Source of the DNA: an uncultured SAR116 cluster alpha proteobacterium
GTDB taxonomy: Bacteria; Pseudomonadota; Alphaproteobacteria; Puniceispirillales; Puniceispirillaceae
DNA: 64,000 nucleotides
Assembly (NCBI GenBank): GCA_902632595.1
Contig: CACPDC010000008.1
Location: forward strand, 1 to 64,000
Direction of reading: 5' to 3'
Shown: positions 26,168-37,657 of the stretch, in pieces
Position numbering within the stretch: the stretch's first letter is position 1
Layout of the letters: every line of letters starts with the position of its first letter
Program-made: the position numbers and the translations under genes
The notes under the pieces: generated by a model
Told to the model about the DNA's origin: nothing
The model's input: the letters and a program-made list of their open reading frames with translations, nothing else
The model's database searches: none

Positions 26168-27625
26168 TTACAACATACCAGATACAGGAAAGGTTTGTGA
26201 AATACCATGACTCCACTCACGAAGGGGGCCAATAATAAACAAAAATAAAACTGTTACAATTATTGAAAGTGAAAGAATGATAACATTTTCTGTCGGAGCC
26301 CCCTCATCTAGAGGTTGGTCAACATCTTCAAAATACATCAGCTTAATAATACGCAAGTAGTAAAAAGCACCAACGACAGAGGTTAAAACCCCAATTATAG
26401 CCAATGGAATTAATCCAGAATTTACTGCTGCCAGAAAGACATACCATTTGGCAAAAAATCCCGCTAATGGGGGAATGCCAGCCATGGAAAACATAAAAAT
26501 CATTAAACCAAATGACCAATAAGGATGAGTTGAAGAGAGACCAGACAGGTCAGATAATTTCTGCACAGGAAGTCCATCACGCCTCATCATTAAAATGATT
26601 GAAAATGCACCAGCGCTCATGAATACATAGGTCGTCAGATATATCATTACACCAGCAGCTCCCTGGTGTGTTCCAGATGCAAGCCCTGCAAGTGCATAAC
26701 CCATATGCGCTATAGATGAATATGCCATCATCCGCTTTAAATCTTTTTGCATTATTGCCCCAAAAGCACCAATAATCATTGAAGCAACAGATAATGCTAT
26801 TATAACTTGCATCCACTCAAATCGGATGTCTGAAAAAACAAAGTATGTAACATTCATCAATAAAGTGATTGCAGCAACTTTAGGTGTTATCGCAAATAAT
26901 GCCGTTACAGGGGTAGGCGCACCCTCATATACATCTGGGGTCCACATGTGAAAAGGTGCTGCGGAAATTTTGAACGCCAACCCAGAGAGCATAAAAACCA
27001 CACCAACTATTATACCTGAGGATGCAACATTTTGAGAGATAAAAGATGAAATATCATCAAATCTGGTGAAACCTGTATAACCATATACTAGAGAAGCACC
27101 ATAAAGAAGCATACCTGACGAGAGAGCTCCTAAAAGAAAATACTTCAAACCAGCTTCAGATGATTTTAAGGAACGGGTGTGCATAGCGGCGATTACGTAA
27201 AGAGGTAATGACTGTAATTCTAAACCCATATACAAGGAAATCAGGTCATTTGCTGATATCATCAATAACATACCCAATGTTGCTAACATGATAAGGACTT
27301 GATATTCTGGTTTTTCAACACCGTCGGCCCAATCACTAGTAACCATCCAACACGCAAAAAAGGCCCCAATGAGCACAATTGCTTTCATATAAATAAGAAA
27401 ATTGTTTATCCTGAACAGGCCAAAATAGATCGAATGACTTTCCGAAGGAAGTACAAAAATTGAAGCAAAGGCAAGCAGATAACCCACTAATGCGGTTAAT
27501 TTTATAAATCTTTTTGCACTATTCGTGCTGCCTGAAAAGGCTGCCATCAGAACGAGTCCAAGAGCCGTTAACGCCAATATATATTCTGGCAAAGCAGCTT
27601 GAAATGTTATTTGTGTAAACAGCAT
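26168..27625 (-). CDS. nuoN: NADH-quinone oxidoreductase subunit N
   Basis: One of three antiporter-like proton-pumping membrane subunits of complex I. About 14 membrane helices are evident; the conserved lysine region AAPFHMWTPDVYEGAPTPV and the MGLELQSLPLY glutamate helix are present. 485 residues. Last nuo gene, with birA directly behind it. Confidence 0.97.
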   Translation of the reverse strand: MLFTQITFQAALPEYILALTALGLVLMAAFSGSTNSAKRFIKLTALVGYLLAFASIFVLPSESHSIYFGLFRINNFLIYMKAIVLIGAFFACWMVTSDWADGVEKPEYQVLIMLATLGMLLMISANDLISLYMGLELQSLPLYVIAAMHTRSLKSSEAGLKYFLLGALSSGMLLYGASLVYGYTGFTRFDDISSFISQNVASSGIIVGVVFMLSGLAFKISAAPFHMWTPDVYEGAPTPVTALFAITPKVAAITLLMNVTYFVFSDIRFEWMQVIIALSVASMIIGAFGAIMQKDLKRMMAYSSIAHMGYALAGLASGTHQGAAGVMIYLTTYVFMSAGAFSIILMMRRDGLPVQKLSDLSGLSSTHPYWSFGLMIFMFSMAGIPPLAGFFAKWYVFLAAVNSGLIPLAIIGVLTSVVGAFYYLRIIKLMYFEDVDQPLDEGAPTENVIILSLSIIVTVLFLFIIGPLREWSHGISQTFPVSGML

Positions 27626-27644
27626 GATTAAAGACTTATTCCTT

Positions 27645-29150
27645 TTATTCGAGGGAAGCTGTCGCTATTTGTGCGTTTGACACTGTCTCGCTGAGTAAAG
27701 CAACGACAGGATTTAAAACATCCAAAAGTGGTGCGGGAAATATACCAAACCATATAACAAAAATTGTTAACGGTAAAAGAATACCTATTTCTCTATTATT
27801 TAGGACAGGCATTCGCATTATTTCACTTTTTTCAGCTCTTCCAAACACCACACGTCTATAAAGCCACAACATATATGTAGCACCAAGCACAAGTCCCGTT
27901 GCAGCAAAAAAAGCGAGTGAAGAGCTTGACTTATAAGCACCAACCAAAACTAATATTTCACCGACAAATCCTGATGTTCCAGGCAATCCTACAGATGCCA
28001 GCATCATTATCATGAAAAAAACAGCATAATTTGGCATTATATCAGCAACACCACCGTAAGCATCAATCTCTCTGGTATGGAGTCTGTCGTAAACAATACC
28101 AACGCAGAAAAACAGCGCAGCGGATATAAGACCATGACTTATCATCTGAAACATTGCGCCCGTTATACCTTGTTGATTTAAGGTAAATATACCTATGGTG
28201 ACAAAACCCATATGGGCCACAGAGGAATAGGCTATTAGCTTTTTCATATCTGTCTGGGCAAGTGCAACAAAAGATGTATATATAATTGCGATTACAGAAA
28301 GAGTGAAAATAAATGGCGCGAAATATACAGACGCATCAGGAAACATTGGCAATGAAAATCGTATAAATCCATATCCCCCCATTTTCAATAAAACACCGGC
28401 CAAAATCATTGACCCTGCCGTTGGAGCCTCCACATGCGCATCAGGTAGCCAGGTATGAACTGGCCACATAGGTACTTTAACTGCAAATGATGCAAAAAAT
28501 CCAATGAACAACCAAAATTGGTATTCTGGTAACAGATTAAATTTAGATAGAATTGGAATATCTGTTGTCCCAGCTTTTAAATACATAAACATTATGCAAA
28601 CAAGCATTAAAACAGACCCAGCAAGAGTAAAGAGAAAGAACTTAAAGGCAGCATAAACACGTCTTGGTCCACCCCAAATTCCGATTATTAAAAACATTGG
28701 GATTAAAACACCTTCAAAAAACAAGTAAAACATCATCATATCTAGCGAAGCAAACATTCCCACCATCATCGTCTCTAGCACCAAAAAGGCTATCATAAAT
28801 TCACGAATTCGCTGTTTAATGGAATACCAACTAGCCAAAATTGATAACGGTGTAAGAAAGGTAGAAAGTAAGATAAATGGCATAGAAATACCATCTACAC
28901 CCAAATGGTAAGAAATCCCGCTTCCTGAAATCCATTCAAATTGTTCTTCAAATTGATAACCCACAATAGAGTTATCAAATCCTAAATAAAGAAGGAGAGA
29001 TACAACAAATGTAAAACTGGAAACCCAAATGGCTAGCATCTTACAATTATGTTCAGACGACTTATTTTTTCCACTTGCCAATAAAATAAATAATACTCCA
29101 AGAAGAGGCAGAAATGTCACTATCGATAATATTGGCCAGGACGATAACAT
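27645..29150 (-). CDS. nuoM: NADH-quinone oxidoreductase subunit M
   Basis: Antiporter-like proton-pumping subunit in the complex I membrane arm. The FEGVLIPMFLIIGIWGG helix carries the conserved glutamate, and VPMWPVHTWLPDAHVEAPT is the family's broken-helix signature. 501 residues. Four-base gap from nuoL, 19 bases to nuoN. Confidence 0.97.
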   Translation of the reverse strand: MLSSWPILSIVTFLPLLGVLFILLASGKNKSSEHNCKMLAIWVSSFTFVVSLLLYLGFDNSIVGYQFEEQFEWISGSGISYHLGVDGISMPFILLSTFLTPLSILASWYSIKQRIREFMIAFLVLETMMVGMFASLDMMMFYLFFEGVLIPMFLIIGIWGGPRRVYAAFKFFLFTLAGSVLMLVCIMFMYLKAGTTDIPILSKFNLLPEYQFWLFIGFFASFAVKVPMWPVHTWLPDAHVEAPTAGSMILAGVLLKMGGYGFIRFSLPMFPDASVYFAPFIFTLSVIAIIYTSFVALAQTDMKKLIAYSSVAHMGFVTIGIFTLNQQGITGAMFQMISHGLISAALFFCVGIVYDRLHTREIDAYGGVADIMPNYAVFFMIMMLASVGLPGTSGFVGEILVLVGAYKSSSSLAFFAATGLVLGATYMLWLYRRVVFGRAEKSEIMRMPVLNNREIGILLPLTIFVIWFGIFPAPLLDVLNPVVALLSETVSNAQIATASLE

Positions 29151-29154
29151 TAAA

Positions 29155-31092
29155 CTAACCCATAAAACCGCTAAAATACCAAGACAACAACGTCACAACA
29201 CCAATTATCATGGCAAACGCATAGTGATAAACATATCCGGACTGCAATTTTGAAAGCTTGTCAGAGCCTCTTAAAACTAACTCAGACATTCCATCAGGCC
29301 CGAAAGCATCAATCGTTCCCTGGTCCCCTCGAACCCAAAGGATTTTTCCAAAATTAACAAATGAACGAACGAATAAAATGTCATATAATTCGTCGAAAAA
29401 CCATTTATTATAAAACAATTTATGAAGTGGTCTTAGGAAAGAAATCATCATTGCTGGAATAGCTGGAAGTACAGCGTAAGCAATTACAGCAACACCAACA
29501 CCACTTGCTGCTAGCCAAACAGGTAATCGCTTAACCCAATCTGGGACATGGTGAGCATCTTCCATAGCTCGATGCTCAGGTAAAATAAAAAGAGCATCTC
29601 CCCAAAAATATACCATATCATAACCAACAAAAAGTTGGTACCCAAACCATCCTGCAAAAATGGCACCAATTGCAAGAGGGATCAACGGTAATATCATTAT
29701 AGGAGGGGATTCATGAACATGTTCAAAAACTTCCGTACTACATCTAGGCTTTCCATGAAACGCCATGATTAATAGACGCCAGCTATAAAAGGCAGTCAGT
29801 AAAGCAGCCACACATCCGAGCCAAAATGCCATCTGACCTATATAGCTTTGAGAGGCCCATGCAGCCTCTAAAATCATATCTTTCGAGTAGTATCCCGAGA
29901 AGAACGGAAACCCAGCTAGTGCCAGAGACCCAATCCACATTAGGCTATAAGTAAGGGGGATTTTTTTCCAAAGCCCCCCCATTAGGCGCAAATCTTGCTC
30001 ATCCGATAGTGCGTGAATGACAGAACCTGCTCCTAGGAATAGAAGCGCCTTGAAGAACGCATGTGTGGTCAAATGAAACATTGCAGCTGGATAGGCAGAC
30101 ACACCAGCAGCAAAAAACATATATCCTAATTGTGAACATGTTGAATATGCTATAACACGCTTAATATCAAATTGAGTCATGCCAATAGTAGCAGCAAATA
30201 TTGCGGTTAACGCTCCCACTACCGTTATTATATCAAGTGCGATGGGGGCATATTCAATTAGTGGTGACATTCGGCATACAAGAAAAACACCGGCTGTGAC
30301 CATAGTAGCCGCATGAATAAGTGCCGACACTGGGGTGGGTCCCTCCATCGCATCGGGGAGCCACGTATGCAAACCAAGCTGTGCTGATTTACCCATAGCT
30401 CCAATAAATAATAATATTGCTGCCACTTCTAACGCAGGCATCTCAACGCCTAAGAATAGAATTTTTGTACCTTTATACATAAAAGCATCACTAAAGATAT
30501 CATCAAATTGAATGCTTCCAAATAAATAGAATATTACAAAAATACCAAGAGCAAATCCAAAGTCGCCTACCCTATTCACAACAAATGCTTTCATTGCAGC
30601 TTTATGAGCTGACGGCTTATGGTACCAGAAACCTATTAGTAGATATGAGGCTACTCCAACACCTTCCCAACCAAAAAATAATTGAAGTAAGTTATCAGCA
30701 GTTACAAGCATCAACATAGCAAAAGTAAACAAGCTCAAATAAGCCATAAATCTCGCGCGCGCATTATCATTGTGCATATAGCCGATAGAATAAATGTGGA
30801 CGCAAGACGAAACAGATGTAACCACAATTAACATGACTGCAGTCAGTGTATCAAAGCGCAATGACCAGTTAGCAACAAAATTAGCCGAATCAATCCAACG
30901 TGCAATTGTAATTGTTAACTGATTATGGGTAATCGCTATATCATAAAAAGCAAAACAGGAAAGTAAGAAAGATAAGCATATGCACACTACTGAAATGATT
31001 TCGGCAGGCACGTGTTGTTGTCTCAAAGACAGCACTCCAGCAAAAGCCGCCCCAATTAATGGTAAAAATATAATTGCTTGATACAAAATCAC
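29155..31092 (-). CDS. nuoL: NADH-quinone oxidoreductase subunit L
   Basis: The distal antiporter-like subunit of complex I, with the long lateral helix at its C-terminus. The WEGVGVASYLLIGFW helix and LHTWLPDAMEGPTPVSALIHAATM signature region (shown in part) are visible. 645 residues. The start is a GTG one base after the nuoK stop, with an AAGGG sequence upstream inside nuoK. Confidence 0.97.
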   Translation of the reverse strand: MILYQAIIFLPLIGAAFAGVLSLRQQHVPAEIISVVCICLSFLLSCFAFYDIAITHNQLTITIARWIDSANFVANWSLRFDTLTAVMLIVVTSVSSCVHIYSIGYMHNDNARARFMAYLSLFTFAMLMLVTADNLLQLFFGWEGVGVASYLLIGFWYHKPSAHKAAMKAFVVNRVGDFGFALGIFVIFYLFGSIQFDDIFSDAFMYKGTKILFLGVEMPALEVAAILLFIGAMGKSAQLGLHTWLPDAMEGPTPVSALIHAATMVTAGVFLVCRMSPLIEYAPIALDIITVVGALTAIFAATIGMTQFDIKRVIAYSTCSQLGYMFFAAGVSAYPAAMFHLTTHAFFKALLFLGAGSVIHALSDEQDLRLMGGLWKKIPLTYSLMWIGSLALAGFPFFSGYYSKDMILEAAWASQSYIGQMAFWLGCVAALLTAFYSWRLLIMAFHGKPRCSTEVFEHVHESPPIMILPLIPLAIGAIFAGWFGYQLFVGYDMVYFWGDALFILPEHRAMEDAHHVPDWVKRLPVWLAASGVGVAVIAYAVLPAIPAMMISFLRPLHKLFYNKWFFDELYDILFVRSFVNFGKILWVRGDQGTIDAFGPDGMSELVLRGSDKLSKLQSGYVYHYAFAMIIGVVTLLSWYFSGFMG

Positions 31093-31093
31093 A

Positions 31094-31405
31094 TCAACCC
31101 TTCATCACATTGAGATCTTCAACGGCAATGGATCCCCTATTTCGGAAGTAAATTACAAGAATAGCTAATCCTATTGCGGCCTCCGCAGCCGCAACCGTTA
31201 AAACAAAAAGAGAAAAGATTTGACCGGATAAAGTCCCACTAAACGAGGAAAATGCAACAAGGTTAATATTTACTGAAAGCAAGATTAACTCGATAGACAT
31301 TAATATAGTGATTACATTTTTTCTGTTAATAAATATTCCAAATACACCAAATACAAACAATATTGCAGACACCGTAAGATAATGAGATAATGAAATTTCC
31401 AACAT
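31094..31405 (-). CDS. nuoK: NADH-quinone oxidoreductase subunit K
   Basis: A 103-residue subunit with three membrane helices that lies in the proton path between the quinone site and the antiporter subunits. Conserved glutamates are in the [10 protein letters not shown] and [10 protein letters not shown] helices. It sits one base from both nuoJ and nuoL. Confidence 0.97.
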   Translation of the reverse strand: MLEISLSHYLTVSAILFVFGVFGIFINRKNVITILMSIELILLSVNINLVAFSSFSGTLSGQIFSLFVLTVAAAEAAIGLAILVIYFRNRGSIAVEDLNVMKG

Positions 31406-31406
31406 T

Positions 31407-32006
31407 TTACGGTTTCCTTATACCAACACCGGTTGGAACCGACACAACTTCTATTGTATCTTCTCGCTTTCTTTCATTCTGTTTTTTGATTGACTGTTTT
31501 CGAACATTTTCTCTTTTACGAAGAGTAAGTGTGATAGCACCTATCATCGCAACTAACAGTATCAAACCAGCAATTTGAAACAGATATATATAATCTGTAT
31601 ATAAAACCCTTCCAAGAGCACGTGTGTTACTTACACCAGTTGTTAAATCCAACCTCTCTGGCATATTTTCGCGGTTGAAGAAAACGAAAAGGATTTCAGT
31701 TAATAATAATCCGCCCACACCCAAGCCTAAAGGCATATAGCGCTGAAAACCGTCTCTCAATTCTGCAAAATTGATGTCAAGCATCATAACAACGAACAGA
31801 AATAAAACTGCGACTGCGCCAACATAAACAACCACAAGCAACATCGCCAAAAACTCGGCACCTAATAAAATGAATAAGCCCGCGGCATTGAAAAAAGACA
31901 GTATCAGAAATAGTACCGAATGGACTGGATTGCGAGAGCTAATAACCATTAAACCAGCCAAACAGGTGACACTTGCAAAAAGATAGAAAAAAATTGTTTC
32001 AATCAT
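31407..32006 (-). CDS. nuoJ: NADH-quinone oxidoreductase subunit J
   Basis: A 199-residue subunit with five membrane helices; the [19 protein letters not shown] helix is the pi-bulge helix typical of NuoJ. The C-terminal 25-30 residues are basic and cytoplasmic, a tail common in alphaproteobacterial NuoJ. It follows nuoI after 69 bases, the largest gap between nuoI and nuoN. Confidence 0.96.
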   Translation of the reverse strand: MIETIFFYLFASVTCLAGLMVISSRNPVHSVLFLILSFFNAAGLFILLGAEFLAMLLVVVYVGAVAVLFLFVVMMLDINFAELRDGFQRYMPLGLGVGGLLLTEILFVFFNRENMPERLDLTTGVSNTRALGRVLYTDYIYLFQIAGLILLVAMIGAITLTLRKRENVRKQSIKKQNERKREDTIEVVSVPTGVGIRKP

Positions 32007-32075
32007 TTTTTAATTTATTACCCTCAAATCTTACAAATAACATTAGAAACTTAAAAAATTATCTCAAAAAGACAA

Positions 32076-32564
32076 CTATCTCCACTTCGAGTCTAATGCT
32101 AAATTACGTGCAATTTCTCCCTCCCACCTATCGCCATTGGCAAGAAGCTTATCTTTATCATAAAAAAGCTCTTCTCGAGTTTCAGTTGCAAACTCAAAAT
32201 TTGGCCCCTCTACGATTGCATCAACTGGACAAGCTTCTTGGCAAAAGCCACAATATATACACTTTGTCATATCGATGTCATAACGGGTAGTGCGACGTGA
32301 ACCATCATCTCTTGGTTCCGCTTCTATAGTAATGGCCTGAGCAGGGCATATAGCTTCACACAACTTGCAGGCTATACATCTTTCTTCGCCATTAGCATAA
32401 CGACGAAGAGCGTGTTCCCCCCGAAAACGTGGTGATAATGGACCTTTTTCATGCGGGTAATTAAGTGTAACCTTTGGCTTAAAAAAATACTTTAATGTGA
32501 GAGCCAGACCTTGAATAATTTCAAGTAACAGGAATGACCTTATTGCATTCAACGCCGCTTGCAT
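32076..32564 (-). CDS. nuoI: NADH-quinone oxidoreductase subunit I
   Basis: Carries the two [4Fe-4S] clusters N6a and N6b at the junction of the two arms of complex I. Both CxxCxxCxxxCP motifs are present, in [12 protein letters not shown] and [13 protein letters not shown] longer frame from a GTG at 32594 overlaps nuoH, but the ATG at 32564 has AGGAG seven bases upstream and gives the usual alphaproteobacterial N-terminus (162 residues), so I use it. Confidence 0.95.
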   Translation of the reverse strand: MQAALNAIRSFLLLEIIQGLALTLKYFFKPKVTLNYPHEKGPLSPRFRGEHALRRYANGEERCIACKLCEAICPAQAITIEAEPRDDGSRRTTRYDIDMTKCIYCGFCQEACPVDAIVEGPNFEFATETREELFYDKDKLLANGDRWEGEIARNLALDSKWR

Positions 32565-32580
32565 TTTCAAACTCCTCATA

Positions 32581-33606
32581 TTAACTAAGCCCACCGTTTA
32601 CTGGTAACATATCAAAACAAATTAAAAATCCAGCTGTTAAAACAACCCAGACAAGAGAGAATGGAAGGAATACTTTCCATCCCAAGCGCATTAATTGGTC
32701 ATACCGGTATCTTGGTGTTGTAGCTCTCATCCACAAGAACACAAATAACACAAGGCAGATTTTTGAAATAAACCAGATAGGACCAGGAACTATATTTAGC
32801 GGATATATATCCAGTGGAGGCAACCACCCACCTAAAAATAAAATTGTCGTCATTGCACTCATCAAAATCATATTTGCGTATTCTCCAAGAAAGAATAAAG
32901 CAAAACTCATTGAGCTATATTCGACAAAGTAGCCTGCAACCAATTCAGATTCGCCTTCTGGTAAGTCAAATGGAGCTCTATTTGTCTCGGCCAATGTCGA
33001 AATAAAGAAAATTACAAACATTGGGAAGAGAGGAAGAGCAAACCACATACTTTTTTGTGCTTCAATAATATCAGAAAGGTTTAGAGACCCGACGCATAAT
33101 AGTACATTAATGATAACTAGTCCCATAGAGACTTCATAAGAAACCATTTGAGCGGCCGACCGTAGTGCTCCGAGAAACGCGTATTTTGAATTACTGGCCC
33201 AGCCAGCCATAATTACACCATAGACGCCTAGTGACGATATGGCAAAAAGGTACAATATACCTACATTTATATCAGCGATAACTAGGGTATCACCAAACGG
33301 AATAACTGCCCAAGCTACCAATGCCAAGACGAACGTTAGCATGGGTGCAATTACAAAAGTGACTTTATCAGCGCCAGCCGGCAGAATAGTCTCTTTTGAA
33401 AGTAATTTTAAAGCGTCTGCAAATGGCTGCAACAGTCCAAAAGGACCAACAACATTCGGTCCTTTTCTCAATTGCATAAAACCAATCACTCTTCTTTCTG
33501 CCAGAGTTAAATAAGCTACCCCAATCAAAAGAGGTACAACTACAATCAATATCTGAAGAACTATCCAACCCAATTCAAAAAAATAATTCACATTGAAAAC
33601 GTTCAT
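32581..33606 (-). CDS. nuoH: NADH-quinone oxidoreductase subunit H
   Basis: Forms much of the quinone-binding cavity at the membrane end of complex I. Eight or so helices; the [16 protein letters not shown] loop and [18 protein letters not shown] loop are diagnostic. 341 residues. Seven-base gap to nuoG. Confidence 0.97.
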   Translation of the reverse strand: MNVFNVNYFFELGWIVLQILIVVVPLLIGVAYLTLAERRVIGFMQLRKGPNVVGPFGLLQPFADALKLLSKETILPAGADKVTFVIAPMLTFVLALVAWAVIPFGDTLVIADINVGILYLFAISSLGVYGVIMAGWASNSKYAFLGALRSAAQMVSYEVSMGLVIINVLLCVGSLNLSDIIEAQKSMWFALPLFPMFVIFFISTLAETNRAPFDLPEGESELVAGYFVEYSSMSFALFFLGEYANMILMSAMTTILFLGGWLPPLDIYPLNIVPGPIWFISKICLVLFVFLWMRATTPRYRYDQLMRLGWKVFLPFSLVWVVLTAGFLICFDMLPVNGGLS

Positions 33607-33613
33607 TTAATTC

Positions 33614-35674
33614 CTATTCTGCGGCCATAGGTTTTGAATTATTTTCTCTAGACGTTCTGGTGTCAGCCATTGTTTGTGACGCCCTACTCATGGGACAGGT
33701 CATATAAAATTCCGTTAAAGCTGGCAAAATGGGACTATTAAAAACTTTACCCGGCTTACCAATTCTCCTCCATCTTGACTTATGAAGTTGCCCAATTTCA
33801 GCAAAATGCGGATGATTAGTAAAGAGCATTTGTCGGCACGCATCATGGCTGTCAAAACTAAGAGGGTGGCCTATAAATCCAGAAAACGCTCTAATAATAG
33901 ACCAGTCATCTTTTGCCTCACCAGGCGGAAATGTTGCACGCCTTACTTCCTGAACACGTCCCTCAAAATTTAAATATATTCCATTTTTTTCGGTGTATGC
34001 GGCACCCGGCAATATAATATCTGCAATGTGAGCACCAGCATCACCATGGTGTCCTTGATAAACAACAAAAGTATTTTTGAGCTTAGCTGTGTCAATCTCG
34101 TCAGCTCCTAATAGCCAAATCATTTGCATTTTTCCTGCTGAAGCGTCTTTAAGCATTTTTTTGGCAGATTTACCATTTTTACCAGGAAGAAAACTAATAT
34201 CAAGACCAGCAACACGAGAGGCTGCGGTATGCAGAACATTAAAACCATTCCAGCCTTTATAAATAACTTCAAAGTTTTTTATTATCGTTGATATATAATT
34301 AAGTAATGCTTTGGCATCATCACGAATTAGAAGCCCATTACCTACAATAATCATAGGATTTTTAGCTGATTTAAAGAATTTACAAAAAGGGTGTTTTTTT
34401 TCAGCAATTGCTTGTAACACTGAGGGGTCGCTCCCCAGAAAATTAGTTGGATAAGTTAAGTCAACCGTCGGTCCAATGTAGCCTACAGGAATACCAGCGT
34501 TTAAATATCGTTTTCTAATCCTTGCATTTAAAACGGGAGCTTCAATTCTTGGGTTACTGCCAATTATTAATAAAGCGTCAGCATCGTCAATTCCTGCTAT
34601 TGAAGAATTAAACAAATATCCCGCCCTGGCAGAACCTTCGATATTGGCGCCATCCTGCCTACAATCCATGTGCGGAGAACCGATTTTCTCCATAAGGAGT
34701 TTCATAGCAAACATAGTTTCAGCGTCAATTTGATCTCCAGCTATCACTCCAAAATTGTCTGGCTTTACCTTTTTAAGTTGTTTAGCGATAATCTTAAACG
34801 CGTTGTCCCAACTACTAGGCTCCAATTTGCCATTTGTGCCTCTAACATATGGCCTGTCTAGTCTTTGGTTTTTCAAACCATCAATAGCAAATCGCGCTTT
34901 GTCTGTAATCCATTCTTCATTTACCTCTTCGTTAAGCCGAGGCATAATCCTTAATACTTGGTTTCCTCTGGAATCAATCCGGATATTAGAACCCTGTGCA
35001 TCCATTACGTCAACAGATTCTGTTTTACTCAGTTCCCAGGGCCTCGAGATAAAAGCATATGGCTTGCTAGTTAGCGCTCCAACTGGGCATAAATCTATTA
35101 CATTGGCACTTAACTCTGATGCAATCGTTTTTTCTAGATAGGTTGTTATCTCTACTTGTTCTCCCCTACCAATAGCTCCAAGGTCTGGAACACCTGCTAC
35201 TTCTGTAGCGAAGCGTACACACCTTGTGCAATGAATACATCTCGTCATTATAGTTTTGATTAATGGACCCATTTGCTTTTCTTCAACAGCTCTCTTCGTT
35301 TCCTTATAACGAGAACCATCTAGACCATATCCCATAGCCTGATCCTGAAGGTCGCATTCGCCACCTTGGTCACAAATTGGACAATCAAGAGGATGATTTA
35401 ACAACAAAAATTCCATTACCCCTTCCCGAGCTTTTTTAACCCTTTCGGATTGTGTGTCGATAACCATACCGTCTGATGCTGGCATAGCACAGCTAGCAAT
35501 AGGCTTGGGAGCCCGCTCCATATCAACTAGGCACATACGACAATTACCAGCAATAGAGAGCCTTTCGTGATAACAGAAGCGTGGAATCTCGAATCCAGCC
35601 TCTTCACAAGCTTGCAGCACGCTTGCCCCTTGTTCTACTTCAACTTCAATTGAATTAACTGTCAATTTTGGCAT
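33614..35674 (-). CDS. nuoG: NADH-quinone oxidoreductase subunit G
   Basis: The large iron-sulfur subunit of the peripheral arm. The [2Fe-2S] cluster N1b ligands are C34, C45, C48 and C62; N4/N5 ligands include H94, C98, C101, C107, C146, C149, C152 and C196. The remaining two thirds is a molybdopterin-oxidoreductase-like fold without a cofactor. 686 residues. The extra N7 cluster motif of some bacteria is not evident. Confidence 0.97.
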   Translation of the reverse strand: MPKLTVNSIEVEVEQGASVLQACEEAGFEIPRFCYHERLSIAGNCRMCLVDMERAPKPIASCAMPASDGMVIDTQSERVKKAREGVMEFLLLNHPLDCPICDQGGECDLQDQAMGYGLDGSRYKETKRAVEEKQMGPLIKTIMTRCIHCTRCVRFATEVAGVPDLGAIGRGEQVEITTYLEKTIASELSANVIDLCPVGALTSKPYAFISRPWELSKTESVDVMDAQGSNIRIDSRGNQVLRIMPRLNEEVNEEWITDKARFAIDGLKNQRLDRPYVRGTNGKLEPSSWDNAFKIIAKQLKKVKPDNFGVIAGDQIDAETMFAMKLLMEKIGSPHMDCRQDGANIEGSARAGYLFNSSIAGIDDADALLIIGSNPRIEAPVLNARIRKRYLNAGIPVGYIGPTVDLTYPTNFLGSDPSVLQAIAEKKHPFCKFFKSAKNPMIIVGNGLLIRDDAKALLNYISTIIKNFEVIYKGWNGFNVLHTAASRVAGLDISFLPGKNGKSAKKMLKDASAGKMQMIWLLGADEIDTAKLKNTFVVYQGHHGDAGAHIADIILPGAAYTEKNGIYLNFEGRVQEVRRATFPPGEAKDDWSIIRAFSGFIGHPLSFDSHDACRQMLFTNHPHFAEIGQLHKSRWRRIGKPGKVFNSPILPALTEFYMTCPMSRASQTMADTRTSRENNSKPMAAE

Positions 35675-35685
35675 GTCGTGTTTCT

Positions 35686-36972
35686 CTATTCTGCTGCCTG
35701 TGTAACCGTTTTATTTATTTGGATACGTCTTTCTAATTCTGGACGAAAGTTTTTGATCAATCCTTGTATAGGCCATGCTGCGGCATCACCAAGAGCACAT
35801 ATGGTGTGACCCTCAACTTGTTTTGTAATTTCATACAACGTATCAATTTCGTAAGGTTCTGCCTGCCCCCTGACCAGCCTATCCATCATACGCCACATCC
35901 AGCCTGTGCCCTCTCTGCAAGGGGTGCATTGTCCACAACTTTCGTGTTTATAGAAATAAGAGAGTCGGCTTATTGCACGAACAATATCTGTACTTTTATC
36001 CATAACTATCACCCCAGCTGTTCCAAGACCCGTTCCAGCAGCTCTCAATGCATCAAAATCCATTGTCATAGTCTCACACACATCTTTTGTTATTAGAGGA
36101 GTAGATGACCCTCCAGGAATTATTGCTAATAAATTTTCCCATCCTCCTCTAACTCCGCCCGCGTGTTTTTCTAAGAGGTCTTTTAATGGTATACCCATTT
36201 CTTCCTCCACGTTGCACGGCGAATTTACATGACCAGAGATACAGAACAGTTTAGTACCAGTATTATTTTCCTTCCCAAGAGAGGAGAACCAATTTGCACC
36301 TCGTCGAAGAATGGTCGGTGCTACCGCGATAGATTCAACATTATTCACAGTCGTTGGACATCCATACAAACCAACACCTGCGGGAAACGGTGGCTTCAAT
36401 CTAGGTTGCCCCTTTTTACCTTCTAGAGACTCTAAAAGAGCAGTTTCCTCACCACATATGTAGGCACCTGCCCCTCGGTGAACAAAAATATCAAAGGACC
36501 AACCAGAATTCACAGCATTGCCACCAAGTAAACCGGACTCATAACATTCATCAATTGCGCCTTGTAGAACTTTGTATTCATTGACAAATTCACCTCTTAT
36601 GTAGATATAGGCGACATGTGCCCTCATTGCAAAACCAGCTATCAAACAGCCTTCGATAAGTTTATGAGGTTCATTCCTTAAAATATCTCTGTCTTTACAT
36701 GTACCGGGTTCGGACTCATCAGCATTGACCACCAAATAATGTGGTCTATTTGACACCTCTTTTGGCATAAAAGACCACTTTACCCCAGTAGGAAAACCAG
36801 CGCCGCCACGTCCACGCAGCCCAGATGCCTTCATTTGCTCAATTATTTCATCATGTCCGAGCGCCAAAATCGACTTAGTATTATCCCAATCACCCCGTTT
36901 TTTTGCACCTGACAAACTTGCTTCATGCCATCCATAAATATTTGTAAAAATACGATCTTTATCCTGAAGCAT
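35686..36972 (-). CDS. nuoF: NADH-quinone oxidoreductase subunit F
   Basis: The NADH-binding, FMN-carrying subunit. [13 protein letters not shown] (51-63) binds FMN/NADH and [12 protein letters not shown] holds three ligands of the [4Fe-4S] cluster N3. 428 residues. The start overlaps the end of nuoE by 14 bases. Confidence 0.97.
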   Translation of the reverse strand: MLQDKDRIFTNIYGWHEASLSGAKKRGDWDNTKSILALGHDEIIEQMKASGLRGRGGAGFPTGVKWSFMPKEVSNRPHYLVVNADESEPGTCKDRDILRNEPHKLIEGCLIAGFAMRAHVAYIYIRGEFVNEYKVLQGAIDECYESGLLGGNAVNSGWSFDIFVHRGAGAYICGEETALLESLEGKKGQPRLKPPFPAGVGLYGCPTTVNNVESIAVAPTILRRGANWFSSLGKENNTGTKLFCISGHVNSPCNVEEEMGIPLKDLLEKHAGGVRGGWENLLAIIPGGSSTPLITKDVCETMTMDFDALRAAGTGLGTAGVIVMDKSTDIVRAISRLSYFYKHESCGQCTPCREGTGWMWRMMDRLVRGQAEPYEIDTLYEITKQVEGHTICALGDAAAWPIQGLIKNFRPELERRIQINKTVTQAAE

Positions 36973-37657
36973 GAACTTTATTCCTGACGTGTTCGGAAAG
37001 ACTGTTAGGTTCTTTCTTTAGTTTTCCTGACGATTTTACTACGTTTTGTTTCTCAGTTAATTTGGTCAATGAAGTGGGACCTGTAACTGCTTGAGAACCA
37101 GAGCGGCTCTTGACAGATCCAATTGGTGGAGGCAAATCCTCGGCAAAAGAGTCGATTAATGATGCCATACTGTCATAATCAAGATCCTCATAAAAATCAT
37201 CATTCACTTGGACTATTGGCGCATTTACACAAGCACCAAGACACTCAACTTCGAGAATACTAAATTTTCCATCTGGGGTTATCTCACCGGAACTTATATT
37301 CAGCTTGTCCTTTACACAACGTGACAAATCATCAGAACCTCTAAGCATGCAGGGTGTTGTTCCACATAATTGAAAAAAATATTTGCCTACAGGTTTTAGG
37401 TTATACATTGTATAAAAACTAGCCACTTCGAGAACCCTTATCTTTGCCATATCGAGCCGTTCTGCAATTAATTCGATTGCGCTCATCGGTATCCAATTAT
37501 CATGCTGTCTCTGAGCTAAATCTAGCAGCGGCATAACAGCAGATGCTTGTTTGCCCTCTGGATATTTAGCTATTATCTTTTTGATTAAAGCTTCATTTTC
37601 AGAAGAAAAAGCAAATTTATCTGGCTGATCATCTGCTACCAAATCATGAATACTCAT
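36959..37657 (-). CDS. nuoE: NADH-quinone oxidoreductase subunit E
   Basis: Carries the [2Fe-2S] cluster N1a beside FMN; ligands are C98, C103, C139 and C143. After the thioredoxin-like core ends near residue 170 there is a basic, low-complexity C-terminal tail of about 60 residues, which alphaproteobacterial NuoE proteins often have. Its ATG overlaps the nuoD stop by four bases. Confidence 0.96.
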   Translation of the reverse strand: MSIHDLVADDQPDKFAFSSENEALIKKIIAKYPEGKQASAVMPLLDLAQRQHDNWIPMSAIELIAERLDMAKIRVLEVASFYTMYNLKPVGKYFFQLCGTTPCMLRGSDDLSRCVKDKLNISSGEITPDGKFSILEVECLGACVNAPIVQVNDDFYEDLDYDSMASLIDSFAEDLPPPIGSVKSRSGSQAVTGPTSLTKLTEKQNVVKSSGKLKKEPNSLSEHVRNKVHASG